Below, one piece after another: positions 8,739 through 16,768 of a stretch of 64,000 nt of DNA; position 1 is the first letter of the stretch, and every line of letters starts with the position of its first letter. A program made the translations under genes and the position numbers. A model generated the notes under the pieces. The model saw only the letters and a program-made list of their open reading frames with translations. It was not told where the DNA came from and made no database searches. The stretch covers positions 1-64,000 of the forward strand of contig NZ_JAOQKJ010000008.1 of NCBI RefSeq assembly GCF_025567405.1, written 5' to 3'. This DNA is from Suilimivivens aceti (GTDB lineage: Bacteria > Bacillota > Clostridia > Lachnospirales > Lachnospiraceae).

Positions 8739-8767
8739 ATTATATCTATTTTGAAAGCTTCTGTCTA
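8739..8767 (-). promoter_or_regulatory. Sigma-A-type promoter for the SPFH/zinc-ribbon operon
   Basis: On the minus strand, TAGACA (8762-8767) and TATAAT (8739-8744) are 17 bases apart. The leader to the SPFH start is about 110 bases. The 8636-8832 interval holds this promoter, the leader hairpin and no gene. Confidence 0.65.
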
Positions 8768-8832
8768 TACACTTTCCGTCCCGTCATTGCTATTCCTGAC
8801 AGCATTTTATTTCCTTCTTCCCTGCTTTTTCC

Positions 8833-9861
8833 TTACCTGCATGCTTTTTCTGCAAATTCAGTTGTCACCAGAGCCTCATAGGGCACTCTTTCCGGCAGCT
8901 CCCCGGCTTCTTCCAGGATATTCTGCAGCAGTATAAAGGCATCCTCCTCAAAGACCAGATCTGTTTTCCATGTATCCTGATCGTAATAACGCTTCACGAT
9001 CCTTTCCAGCGTTTCCACCTCTGTTTCCTCAAATTGAGGGGCGATCACCACTGCAATTTCCTCCGGTGTATGGCTGTTCACATAATCCATCCCCATTTGC
9101 AGAGCATAGGTAAATGCCTGGATCACATCCGGGTTCTCTTCGATATAGCTTTTTCTTGCGCTGAATGCCGTATAAGGCACATAGCCGGATGCTTCACCAA
9201 GGGAAGCCACCACATAACCATCCCCCTTCGTCTCAAGTGCTGTCGCATGCGGCTCAAACTCTACCGTAAAATCCGCTGTGTCACTTCCGGAAAAGGCAGC
9301 TGCTGTAGACCCAAAATCGATACTCTGGTCGATCGTAAGATCTCCCTTCGGATCAAGGCCGTTCTTTTTCAGAATATATTCAAATACCATCTCTGGCATA
9401 CCGCCTGCACGACCGCCAAGCACTGTTTTCCCTTTCAGCATGGAAAAGTCAAAGTCTGGCATTTCCTCCCTTGCTACGAGGAAATTTCCTGCACGCTGGG
9501 TAAGCTGTGCAAAGTTCACCGCATAATCCTGTGTCCCTCCTGCATAAGTATAAATTGTTGCTTCACTTCCCATAAAGCCAATGTCTGCTTCCCTGGTCAG
9601 CACTGCTGTCATGGTCTTATCAGCACCAAAGCCGGTAACCAGTGTCAGATCTATCCCCTGTTCCTCAAAATATCCCTCTTCGATTGCCACATACATAGGT
9701 GCATAAAAGATACTGTGTGCTACTTCATTCAATGTCACACTTATCCTCTTCTCTGCCCCGGCATCTGTCTTTTCTCCTTTTTCACAGCCAATCAGCACCG
9801 ACAAGACCATGCCTGCCAAAAGAAGCAGGGACACACCTTTTCGAATCAGTTTTCTTTTCAT
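8833..9861 (-). CDS. ABC transporter substrate-binding lipoprotein, NMT1/THI5-like
   Basis: 342 residues. A lipoprotein signal peptide ends at LSVLIGC (Cys26). The mature part matches the NMT1/SsuA-type periplasmic fold: HSIFYAPMYVAIEEGYFEEQ near residue 48, GADKTMTAVLTREADIGFMG, and a GGRAGGMPEMVFEYIL segment. Relatives bind pyrimidine precursors, sulfonates, nitrate or aromatic compounds. No permease or ATPase lies next to it and no TPP riboswitch was found upstream. It is therefore an orphan binding protein whose ligand cannot be named. A GGGAG site precedes the ATG. Confidence 0.85.
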   Translation of the reverse strand: MKRKLIRKGVSLLLLAGMVLSVLIGCEKGEKTDAGAEKRISVTLNEVAHSIFYAPMYVAIEEGYFEEQGIDLTLVTGFGADKTMTAVLTREADIGFMGSEATIYTYAGGTQDYAVNFAQLTQRAGNFLVAREEMPDFDFSMLKGKTVLGGRAGGMPEMVFEYILKKNGLDPKGDLTIDQSIDFGSTAAAFSGSDTADFTVEFEPHATALETKGDGYVVASLGEASGYVPYTAFSARKSYIEENPDVIQAFTYALQMGMDYVNSHTPEEIAVVIAPQFEETEVETLERIVKRYYDQDTWKTDLVFEEDAFILLQNILEEAGELPERVPYEALVTTEFAEKACR

Positions 9862-9944
9862 GATTTTCTCCCTTTTCCGGATAAAATTTTCACTGCTTTA
9901 TCCTATGAGAGTGTCTCAGAAAATGTGACCTCAGGAAAGAAACA

Positions 9945-9990
9945 TGAAAAAATCCCGAAGAGAGTACAGCCTACCAAAGCTGTACTCTCT
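9945..9990 (-). terminator. Probable terminator of the sigma-factor operon
   Basis: A 10-bp stem (AGAGTACAGC at 9961-9970, GCTGTACTCT at 9979-9988) overlaps the stop codon of the 9971 gene. On the minus strand six Ts follow after a short GC interruption, so the signal is imperfect. Confidence 0.5.
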
Positions 9991-10300
9991 CCAGGATTCC
10001 CATGCACATGGAAAAGCATGCTACCATTATCATCAGCAGAATTGCCGGAAAATCATATACCATTTTCTGCTGCTCTTCCATTCCTCCCTCTTCATTCATC
10101 ACCCGGCAGGTTTTCCCGCTGCTTGCAAGAAGCACCTCTATGCCAAGCATAATCAGGAGCACCGGCCAGAAACGGATCACCTCGTAAGGGTCAAAGAACG
10201 GAAAGAAAAGTCTTCCCAGAAACAGGACACCCGTCAGCACCAGTGTGATGCCTGCCGTAATGGTTCCCACCCGGTGGATATAAACCGTCTTTCTGCCCAT
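9971..10300 (-). CDS. Small membrane protein, DUF5668/LiaF-TM-like
   Basis: 109 residues with four hydrophobic stretches in two pairs. The first pair (GTITAGITLVLTGVLFLGRL and WPVLLIMLGIEVLLAS) has the pattern of the LiaI/LiaF transmembrane domain (DUF5668). The second pair is at the C-terminus (FPAILLMIMVACFSMCMGI). The ATG directly follows the stop of the upstream gene (TAA ATG), with GGGAGGGGG before it, so the two are translationally linked. It is the last gene of the sigma/anti-sigma operon and is likely part of its envelope-stress output or feedback. The function is inferred from context only. Confidence 0.7.
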   Translation of the reverse strand: MGRKTVYIHRVGTITAGITLVLTGVLFLGRLFFPFFDPYEVIRFWPVLLIMLGIEVLLASSGKTCRVMNEEGGMEEQQKMVYDFPAILLMIMVACFSMCMGILERVQLW

Positions 10301-10906
10301 TTATGCTTCCCCCTCCCTGTCAGGGTTCTCCGATGCTGCACTCTGATCAGCAGCTTCCTGTTCTCTGTCCTTTATGGGTTCTTCCCTGTACAGTTCTTTC
10401 TTCTTTCCACGGATCATGTGCACACCAAGTACAATGATCAGAACAGAGGCTACGAGCCTCGGCACATAATCACTGATCGTAAACAGCAGCTCATAGATAT
10501 ATTCCGGTAGTACCCTGTAAGCCCAGAGCATATCTACACCTGTTCCCCACAAAAGCCATACACCGAGCACGATCAGCAGTACTGCAATTCCCCTGGAATT
10601 TCCCTGCAGCTTCTTTTTTCCTTTTTGGAACAGCTCCATGCCAAGGATATCATTATCCTCCACCTGTGCAAATTCCTCGTCACTTAAGGATGCCAGATGA
10701 TTGGCATGGAAAAATCCGTATGCCCATATCACAACCGCCAGAATGGAAAGTCCATCCAGTCCAAGGAATGACGGGATCATGATCATTCCAAGGAAAAACA
10801 GCATCAGCTCTGTTCCTGTCCTCATAAACCCCATATACATTTCTGCCGCTCCCGGCATCAGTGAAAAACAAAATGTCAAAAATCTGTTCTTTTTCTTTGT
10901 TTTCAT
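10301..10906 (-). CDS. Membrane protein of the sigma-factor operon (LiaI/TM2-like)
   Basis: 201 residues. An N-terminal segment FCFSLMPGAAEMYMGFMRTG resembles the start of TM2-domain proteins. There are about four to five hydrophobic helices (to about residue 165), including SRGIAVLLIVLGVWLLWGTG, a LiaF-type pattern. The C-terminal tail of about 35 residues is charged (EEPIKDREQEAADQ). It starts after GGAGG and ends flush with the next gene. It lies third in the order sigma, anti-sigma, this gene, 109-residue membrane protein. An envelope-stress role is an inference. Confidence 0.68.
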   Translation of the reverse strand: MKTKKKNRFLTFCFSLMPGAAEMYMGFMRTGTELMLFFLGMIMIPSFLGLDGLSILAVVIWAYGFFHANHLASLSDEEFAQVEDNDILGMELFQKGKKKLQGNSRGIAVLLIVLGVWLLWGTGVDMLWAYRVLPEYIYELLFTISDYVPRLVASVLIIVLGVHMIRGKKKELYREEPIKDREQEAADQSAASENPDREGEA

Positions 10907-10933
10907 TCTTTTTCCTCCATTTTATCCTGTCTT

Positions 10934-11335
10934 CTACAGATCATTTGCTAATATCTTTTCTTTTGCTTCCCGCACACCGTTATTCAGCCTGTCAAAAAGC
11001 GTTTCCGGCTTCTTTGCACGATATTCGGGATCATTCAGGTCTTCTCTTGTGATCCTTGGTCTGTCCTCCTCCTGAAGCACTCCAGCCCGGCTGATATCAC
11101 TGCCATCCCGGAAAGGATTGACGATCAGAAGGGTAAGCGCTGCCGCCATGCCTGCTGCCACCTTCAGGACATATACGGCGAAGGGAACCGTCTTTTTTTC
11201 TTCTGTCTTTGGCAGTTCCGGCGGAAAGATCTTCTTCATGATCTCTTCCTTCAGATGCTCCGGTGCATACAACTCCTGCTGCTCCAGTTTCTCAAGGAAA
11301 GCATTTAATTCCTCATCTGTTGGATAATTTTTCAT
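10934..11335 (-). CDS. Putative anti-sigma factor
   Basis: 133 residues. The N-terminal cytoplasmic part (about 1-55) begins MKNYPTDEELNAFLEKLEQQ. A single membrane helix follows (about 60-82, VLKVAAGMAAALTLLIVNPF), then an extracytoplasmic tail. The ATG overlaps the stop of the upstream sigma factor gene (ATGA), the usual arrangement of a sigma/anti-sigma pair. I see no HxxxCxxC zinc motif, so it is not a classical ZAS-type anti-sigma, and the assignment rests on size, topology and coupling. It probably holds the sigma factor at the membrane. Confidence 0.72.
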   Translation of the reverse strand: MKNYPTDEELNAFLEKLEQQELYAPEHLKEEIMKKIFPPELPKTEEKKTVPFAVYVLKVAAGMAAALTLLIVNPFRDGSDISRAGVLQEEDRPRITREDLNDPEYRAKKPETLFDRLNNGVREAKEKILANDL

Positions 11336-11859
11336 TTCAGATCCTCCCTTCGGTACTTCTTCTTCAGCATATCCCTTGCCCGGTAAATCTGGGTCTGTAT
11401 GGTCTTGCTGTTCATGCTTCTGTCTCTGGCAATCTCTGCAACAGTCTTTTCCTGCAGATAATAGGCTCTGGCAATCTCATCATAGGGTGGCTTCAGAGAA
11501 TCGCAGATCTGTGCAAAGCCGCTTTTGATCTCCGTTTCCACGCACTGCTCTTCCGGTCCGTCCCGCCCTTCCGTCATCACCTCAAAAAAGCTGTCTTCCG
11601 TCGGGATATTCCTTTTGGCTGAACTTCTGACATAATCAATGCTCTTGTTGACTGCTATCCTGCAGATCCACGCCTTTTCATTATTGCCGTCAAAGGTATC
11701 ATACTTCTGATAAACAGAAAGGAAGGTTTCCTGCGAAAGATCCTCTGCTGCGAAGTAATCTTCAGTTACTTTATAACAAATGGAAAAAACAAGCTTCTGA
11801 TAGGTATCGATCAGCTCTGAAAGCCGGCTTTTTGAACATATGGATCCATTTCCCTGCAT
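11332..11859 (-). CDS. ECF-type RNA polymerase sigma factor
   Basis: 175 residues. Region 2 lies at about 15-80, with DYFAAEDLSQETFLSVYQKY (the conserved DxxQExFxxxY box) and NEKAWICRIAVNKSIDYVRS. Region 4 lies at about 118-170 with VAEIARDRSMNSKTIQTQIY and RARDMLKKKY. The start follows GAGGAGGAAA. It heads an operon with its putative anti-sigma factor and two membrane proteins, so it likely answers an envelope signal and drives its own operon. The leader (11860-11976) contains TATACT as a candidate -10, but I could not define a convincing -35 or ECF-type promoter. Confidence 0.9.
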   Translation of the reverse strand: MQGNGSICSKSRLSELIDTYQKLVFSICYKVTEDYFAAEDLSQETFLSVYQKYDTFDGNNEKAWICRIAVNKSIDYVRSSAKRNIPTEDSFFEVMTEGRDGPEEQCVETEIKSGFAQICDSLKPPYDEIARAYYLQEKTVAEIARDRSMNSKTIQTQIYRARDMLKKKYRREDLK

Positions 11860-11974
11860 GGCCTGTTTCCTCCTCTGTTTAGTAACAGCACAGCTTCCGC
11901 TGCCCTTCTATACAGTATAACGCAGCAGCCCTTCCGTTTTCTTCAGGAATTTTATATTTCTAAAAAAACTATTT

Positions 11975-12006
11975 TTTATCAAAAAAGACCAGGCCTTTGC
12001 CTGATC
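11975..12006 (-). terminator. Terminator of the DUF1836 gene
   Basis: An 8-bp stem including one G-T pair (GACCAGGC at 11987-11994, GCCTGATC at 11999-12006) is followed on the minus strand by TTTTTT. It separates the DUF1836 gene from the sigma operon. Confidence 0.75.
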
Positions 12007-12031
12007 CTTTCTCTCTGCTCTCTGTCCTGTT

Positions 12032-12646
12032 CTATTTTCCCTTCTCCTGCTCCCCGCTTTTACGGAGCTCATCCACCATCTTCTCGATCAGTAGCTTCTT
12101 AATATAAACATCGAACCCCAGCAGACCCACGAAAGAGAACATTCTCAAAAATTCCCTGTCCTCCTCCGGTGCATCCCCAAAGATTCCCTGTGCCGTCTCA
12201 AATTTATGCAGGATATCCTCCTTCAGTACTTCTACCTGAGATTTTTCAAGGCTAAAAACCTCATCATAGATCCGGCTTATATCTATATTCCCATCAGTCT
12301 GGAAATACTTCCTGGATACAGGCTCCAGAAGAGTCTGTATATCATTGATGGAAAGAATCCCCTTGAAATAGTAAATAAAGATCAGCATCAGTACATGTTC
12401 CTTACTGTACTTCTTCTTTACCGGCGGCGGCAGAAGATCATTCTTGGCATAATTATTAATCATGGTCTTGGTCAGAACCTTGTCACTCTCCGGATTCCTT
12501 GATGTATTTTTCAAACGGCTTTCCATGAAGGTAGTAACCTGATCCATGTACAGATCAATACCCGGTATGTCCTCTGACTTGATATGCTGTATCCTGTCAA
12601 GGCTTTCCATAATACTGTTTAGCAGATCATCTTTATCTATTGTCAT
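12032..12646 (-). CDS. DUF1836 domain-containing protein
   Basis: 204 residues from the ATG preceded by GAGGTGA; an upstream in-frame start at 12664 is less likely. The protein matches DUF1836: a helical N-terminus with the linear motif TKTMINNYAKNDLLPPPVKK (about 79-98), then YSKEHVLMLIFIYYFKGILS. This is the pattern of a MerR-like winged helix in which a short recognition helix precedes PPPVxKxY. A DNA-binding regulatory role is therefore plausible, but no target is known. It is read divergently from the yerC-like gene at 12817, about 170 bases away. Confidence 0.82.
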   Translation of the reverse strand: MTIDKDDLLNSIMESLDRIQHIKSEDIPGIDLYMDQVTTFMESRLKNTSRNPESDKVLTKTMINNYAKNDLLPPPVKKKYSKEHVLMLIFIYYFKGILSINDIQTLLEPVSRKYFQTDGNIDISRIYDEVFSLEKSQVEVLKEDILHKFETAQGIFGDAPEEDREFLRMFSFVGLLGFDVYIKKLLIEKMVDELRKSGEQEKGK

Positions 12647-12816
12647 TTTATCGTCACCTCGCAAGCCTCTGTATAAGTGCTTCCATTCTCTATATTATAT
12701 AGTATTTAAAACCACATAGCAAGTAGAAGCCTGTATTTTTACAATTTTCTTTACTTTAAAACTTTAATATGTTAAAATCTTACTGATCAGGAGATTAGAA
12801 AGGAGAATTCCCTTTT

Positions 12817-13110
12817 ATGAATAAGAAAATAATGACACCAGCTGTAGATGAGCTGTTTGATGCGATCTTAAGCCTGCAGTCCAAAGAAGAGTGTTACAGT
12901 TTCTTTGAGGATCTATGCACCATCAATGAGTTGCTCTCCCTATCCCAGCGTTATGAAGTTGCCTCCATGCTGCGCGACAAAAAAACCTATCTGGAAATTG
13001 CTGAAAAAACAGGAGCCTCCACAGCTACGATCAGCCGTGTAAACCGTTCTCTCAACTATGGAAATGATGGCTATGAGCTTGTTTTTGAAAGATTAAAGGG
13101 ACAGTCCTGA
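12817..13110 (+). CDS. YerC/YecD family TrpR-related regulator
   Basis: 97 residues, close to the usual family length. TrpR-like helix-turn-helix: LLSLSQRYEVASMLRDKKTY (about 46-65), then LEIAEKTGASTATISRVNRS as the reading helix. The family resembles the E. coli Trp repressor in fold, and its ligand and regulon in Firmicutes are not established. A GAAAGGAG site precedes the ATG. The stem of the terminator begins inside the stop region, so the transcript ends immediately. The neighbours (DUF1836 gene divergent, M23-like gene convergent) give no direct clue. Confidence 0.85.
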   Translation: MNKKIMTPAVDELFDAILSLQSKEECYSFFEDLCTINELLSLSQRYEVASMLRDKKTYLEIAEKTGASTATISRVNRSLNYGNDGYELVFERLKGQS

Positions 13111-13130
13111 GTAAGGAATGTCCCTTTTAT
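13095..13130. terminator. Terminator after the yerC-like gene
   Basis: A stem AAAGGGACA (13095-13103) with TGTCCCTTT (13119-13127) is followed by T and AT-rich sequence. The M23-like gene converges on it from the right, so it may act in both directions. Confidence 0.65.
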
Positions 13131-13171
13131 TACCTTTATTTCAGCAGTATTTACTTCCGTTCTCTGCCGGT

Positions 13172-13885
13172 CTAACCATTGATATCGATCATCGTCATGG
13201 GATCGATATAAGCATCATCCTTCATGATCTGATACCCCAGCTTCTGATTATCCTCCTCTATGGTAAAGAGAATATAACCCTTTCCCAGTTCTTCTCCTGC
13301 CTTAACAAGCGCTGTGCCATTGTTACGATACACTGAGCAGTAACCATTTCCGTGATCTACCACGATCTTGGTTCCATACTCTGTATCCGCATCCACACTC
13401 AGGACAACACCTGTACCTGTTGTCAGGACATTGACACCTGCAGCAGCCGTAAAGACCAGCATCGGATCACCCTCTGTGGCCTCTTCCATGGTAGCGGATC
13501 CACTTAAGGGGAATCCCTTGGGCAGTGCATTTTCTACGGTTTCCTGTGAAATCGCATCTTCTGTAGCTGCCTTCTTGCTGACAGTCTCACTCAGGACAGT
13601 AACCTTGTTGGAAAGCGTACTGTTCTCTACACTCAGGGCTTCATTTTCATCCGTCAGATTATTGATCGTCACAAGCTGATCCACCAACTGGCTTCTTGCA
13701 TCCTTCAATGTGATCGAATCATAGATAAATCTGCAGATCACACCAACGATCATCAAGAAAAGAACAATGGCAGCCACCTCTACGATCCCTGAGCTGATAT
13801 GTCTCTGTTTCATGACACCCTCTTCATTTTCTGTTACAAGAAGAAGGGCAAATTTACTTTTTCTCTTTTTATTTTGCTGTTCCAT
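13172..13885 (-). CDS. M23/LytM-like envelope protein, probably not a peptidase
   Basis: 237 residues from the ATG after a GGTGACACGGAAG leader. A short basic cytoplasmic N-terminus, one membrane segment (about 30-55) and a coiled coil (about 60-100, QLVDQLVTINNLTDENEALS) come first. The C-terminal domain has the M23 beta-sheet pattern GTGVVLSVDADTEYGTKIVV and DHGNGYCSVYRNNG. The family's metal ligands (HxxxD and HxH) are not recognisable: the usual YxHL is replaced by YRNN. It may therefore be a degenerate activator-type LytM protein like EnvC, a family-based inference. Confidence 0.75.
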   Translation of the reverse strand: MEQQNKKRKSKFALLLVTENEEGVMKQRHISSGIVEVAAIVLFLMIVGVICRFIYDSITLKDARSQLVDQLVTINNLTDENEALSVENSTLSNKVTVLSETVSKKAATEDAISQETVENALPKGFPLSGSATMEEATEGDPMLVFTAAAGVNVLTTGTGVVLSVDADTEYGTKIVVDHGNGYCSVYRNNGTALVKAGEELGKGYILFTIEEDNQKLGYQIMKDDAYIDPMTMIDING

Positions 13886-13979
13886 TACTTCCGTGTCACC
13901 TCCGGATCTGTTATGATAGCATGACAAAAAAACGTTACATAAGCGTTATTTTAGCACAGATGGCGGATTTACACAAGTT

Positions 13980-14519
13980 TTACACAGAAAGCTTCATACT
14001 TCCTTCACAAATCAGACCTTTTTTTCTCATAAATTCACTGATCCCAAAAGCCATGATACCGGGCAGTAAAAAGTGCATGACTGCGATTTCAAGCAGGACG
14101 ATCACAGGAGGCACGCCTTCGGAAACCATGGTCTGGTAGGCATTGATCTGTCCTACAAGACCGGCCGTTCCCATACCGGAGCCTGTAGCATTATTAGTCA
14201 TATGCAGTACCATGGTCGATACCGGACCTAAAACTGCACTTGCAATGATCGCAGGAAGCCAGATCAGGGGATTTTTCACAATATTCCCGATCTGCAGCAT
14301 ACTGGTTCCAAGTCCCTGGGCCAGCAGGCCATTTACTTTATTTTACCTGAAGGATGCCGTAGCGAAGCCGATCATGTTCGCACAGCATCCAACAGTTGCT
14401 GCTCCGGCTGCGATTCCATTCAGTCCAAGGATGATCGTTCCAATGATCAGCGTAGCAAAAAGCCCAGATGCCATACCGCTGAGTCCATCGATAAAAATTT
14501 CATTCAGATATTTTTCCAT
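13980..14519 (-). pseudogene. PTS sugar transporter subunit IIC (PTS_EIIC_2 type), internally deleted and interrupted
   Basis: Read in one frame from an ATG at 14519 the product is MEKYLNEIFIDGLSGMASGL, then FATLIIGTI, joined directly to ILGLNGIAAGAATVGCCANM. In intact members as I recall them about 150-200 residues separate these parts, so a central block is missing. A TAA interrupts FATASFR and NKVNGLLAQG where a Glu codon would be expected. The rest (GTSMLQIGNIVKNPLIWLPA, then GSGMGTAGLVGQINAY) continues in frame to a normal C-terminus. The downstream half could still be translated from an internal ATG, but the transporter cannot be functional. Confidence 0.75.
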
Positions 14520-14654
14520 TGTTTCATATGCATTCTATTCCTTTCTGAAATACCTTTTACTCCGCCTTTTAGCATATTTTACCTGCCATGATATTTCAAT
14601 TACAAAAGTATCTTTTTTAGAATTCACAAAACTTTCACAAATCCTACAAATTTC

Positions 14655-14683
14655 TTTACTTTTTAAAGTAGTTGTGCTATTCT
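14655..14683 (+). promoter_or_regulatory. Promoter of the cold-shock gene
   Basis: TTTACT (14655-14660) and TATTCT (14678-14683) are 17 bases apart. They give a leader of about 57 bases before the csp start codon. Confidence 0.55.
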
Positions 14684-14747
14684 GAATTTGTTGCAGCACA
14701 GGGCTGCAAAAATTTATATTTTTTATTTATATGTGGAGGTATCTACG

Positions 14748-14948
14748 ATGAACAAAGGTACAGTTAAGTGGTTCAACAATCAGAAAGGATACGGTTTCAT
14801 CTCTGACGAATCTGGAAATGACGTATTCGTACACTACTCAGGACTGAATATGGAAGGCTTCAAGTCTCTTGAAGAAGGCGCTTCTGTAGAGTTTGATGTA
14901 GTAAATGGTGAAAAAGGACCTCAGGCCGTAAACGTAACCAAGTTATAA
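14748..14948 (+). CDS. csp: Cold-shock protein, CspA family
   Basis: 66 residues, the standard size. It carries both RNA-binding motifs: KGYGFIS (RNP1) and DVFVHYS (RNP2), after the family start MNKGTVKWFNNQKG. The ATG follows TGGAGG. The encoded protein is a single OB fold that binds single-stranded RNA or DNA and melts structure in mRNA. The gene is monocistronic, with its own promoter and a strong terminator about 110 bases downstream. Nothing recognisable lies in the stretch between stop and terminator. Confidence 0.96.
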   Translation: MNKGTVKWFNNQKGYGFISDESGNDVFVHYSGLNMEGFKSLEEGASVEFDVVNGEKGPQAVNVTKL

Positions 14949-15054
14949 TCCGAGAGATTTATAACGCATTAATTCAGTAACACGATGTGCCTGTTCTTAA
15001 ATATAAATGTTATATTTTATTTAGGATTTGCTATTGTTTTAAGGAATTAAGGAA

Positions 15055-15086
15055 AATCCCCATCTTTGCAGATGGGGATTTTTTTG
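15055..15086 (+). terminator. Terminator of the csp transcript
   Basis: A 10-bp perfect stem (AATCCCCATC at 15055-15064, GATGGGGATT at 15071-15080) with loop TTTGCA is followed by TTTTT. Confidence 0.85.
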
Positions 15087-15255
15087 CGCCTGTCATCCGT
15101 GTCCTGATCTTCCCTTCTCCGTCCTCTGTCCAAAACCCTTTTCCTGTGATCTGCTGCACTGTATTTCCCGGTTCACTGCGTCAAAGCGGCGCATTGCAGT
15201 TTCTATCCTCTTCCTGTAGAATAAGGTTAATTTGCTGAAACAAAGGAGAGCTGTT

Positions 15256-16611
15256 ATGAATCGTGAATCTTTCAAATCCCGGCTTGGCTTCTTACTGGTC
15301 AGTGCCGGCTGCGCCATCGGTATTGGAAATGTCTGGCGTTTTCCCTATGTTGCCGGAGAAAATGGTGGTGGCCTTTTTGTACTTCTGTACCTCGTTTTCC
15401 TGATCCTTATGGGTCTCCCTGTCCTTACCATGGAACTGGCCGTAGGACGTGCCAGCCGCAGGAGCGCTGTACAGGCTTACCAGACACTTGAAAAAACCGG
15501 CAGTAGGTGGCATATTCACGGATGGTTTGCCATTCTTGGCTGTTATCTGCTGATGATGTACTATACCACTGTTTCCGGATGGATGATCTCCTATTGTGTA
15601 AAGTTTGTAACCGGTACCTTCCGGTCCGGCATGAGTACAGCGGATACCAGTGCTGTTTTCTCTTCGCTTCTTTCCAGTCCTCTGCAGATGGGCTTTTTCA
15701 TGATCCTTACTGTCGTTGCCGGCTTTTTGATCTGCAGTAAGGGTCTGCAGGATGGGCTTGAAAAGCTCAGCAAGATCATGATGATCGCCCTGCTTTTCCT
15801 GATCATTATACTGGCCGCCCACAGCCTGACGCTTTCAGGAGCCTCCGAGGGTCTTTCCTTCTATCTGATCCCACGCTTTTCCACAGTGCAGAATGTCGGT
15901 CTTGGCAATGTTATTTCCGCTGCCATGAACCAGGCCTTTTTCACATTAAGCCTTGGGGTTGCTGCCATGGAGATCTTTGGAAGCTATATGAGTAAGGATA
16001 ATACCCTGGCAGGTGAGGGAATCCGCATCTGTGCCCTTGATACCTTTGTTGCCATTATGGCAGGTCTTATCATTTTTCCCGCCTGCTTCAGCTACGGTGT
16101 TGAGGTCAATGCAGGTCCGCAGCTTATCTTTATTACATTACCAAATGTATTTGTCAATATGTCTGGCGGTCGTATCTGGGGATCCCTGTTTTTCCTGTTT
16201 ATGACCTTCGCCAGCTTCTCAACCGTGATCGCCGTATTTGAAAATATTATGTCCTTCTGTATGGATATGTTTGGTATCAGCCGCAGGAAAGCCGCACTGA
16301 TCAACTGTATTATCATCCTCATCGCCAGCCTGCCCTGTGTACTCGGATATAATCTCTTTAGTGATCTCCACCTGATCGGCGGAAGGGATGTACTTGACAG
16401 CGAGGATTTCCTTGTCAGCAACCTGCTCCTTCCCCTCGGCTCTCTTGTTTATCTGCTCTTCTGCGTCACGAGGTGGGGCTGGGGCTTTGACAATTATCTT
16501 GAAGAAGCTAATACAGGAAAAGGCATTAAGATCAGTCGTTTTCTAAAGCCTTACTTCCAGTTTATTCTGCCTGTACTGATCCTGATCATCCTGATCCAGG
16601 GACTTTTATAA
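15256..16611 (+). CDS. Sodium-dependent transporter of the neurotransmitter:sodium symporter (SNF) family
   Basis: 451 residues from the ATG after AAAGGAGAGC. About 11 membrane helices are visible. Helix 1 has the family signature GCAIGIGNVWRFPYVAGENG (Na+ and substrate site), and MELAVGRASRR follows helix 2. The protein imports an amino acid or related compound with sodium, as in bacterial LeuT/MhsT relatives. The substrate cannot be read from sequence. A monocistronic unit with hairpins after the stop. It is the last ordinary gene before the decayed element region. Confidence 0.92.
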   Translation: MNRESFKSRLGFLLVSAGCAIGIGNVWRFPYVAGENGGGLFVLLYLVFLILMGLPVLTMELAVGRASRRSAVQAYQTLEKTGSRWHIHGWFAILGCYLLMMYYTTVSGWMISYCVKFVTGTFRSGMSTADTSAVFSSLLSSPLQMGFFMILTVVAGFLICSKGLQDGLEKLSKIMMIALLFLIIILAAHSLTLSGASEGLSFYLIPRFSTVQNVGLGNVISAAMNQAFFTLSLGVAAMEIFGSYMSKDNTLAGEGIRICALDTFVAIMAGLIIFPACFSYGVEVNAGPQLIFITLPNVFVNMSGGRIWGSLFFLFMTFASFSTVIAVFENIMSFCMDMFGISRRKAALINCIIILIASLPCVLGYNLFSDLHLIGGRDVLDSEDFLVSNLLLPLGSLVYLLFCVTRWGWGFDNYLEEANTGKGIKISRFLKPYFQFILPVLILIILIQGLL

Positions 16612-16623
16612 ATTTTGTATTCA

Positions 16624-16703
16624 AAAAGAATCCACCGGATCCTTTTTTCATATGCATGGCAGCAAAAAACTGCCGGATTCTGACCTCCGGCAGTTTTTAT
16701 TTT
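16624..16703 (+). terminator. Two tandem hairpins ending the SNF transporter transcript
   Basis: The first hairpin, at about 16624-16648, has ATCC/GGAT as its core and TTTTTT after it. The second is stronger, with AACTGCCGGA at 16668-16677, TCCGGCAGTT at 16686-16695 and a TTTTAT tail. Confidence 0.75.
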
Positions 16704-16768
16704 ATGACTTCCTTTCATTTCTCTCATACCAAGTTTCATTATCATCTATTTGTTATAAATTACGTTTT

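Noticed and set aside
9034..10152. Long plus-strand open frame of 372 codons across the NMT1 gene and its upstream region
   Set aside because: It runs opposite an obvious lipoprotein gene, is very rich in Cys and His, and carries no recognisable motif.
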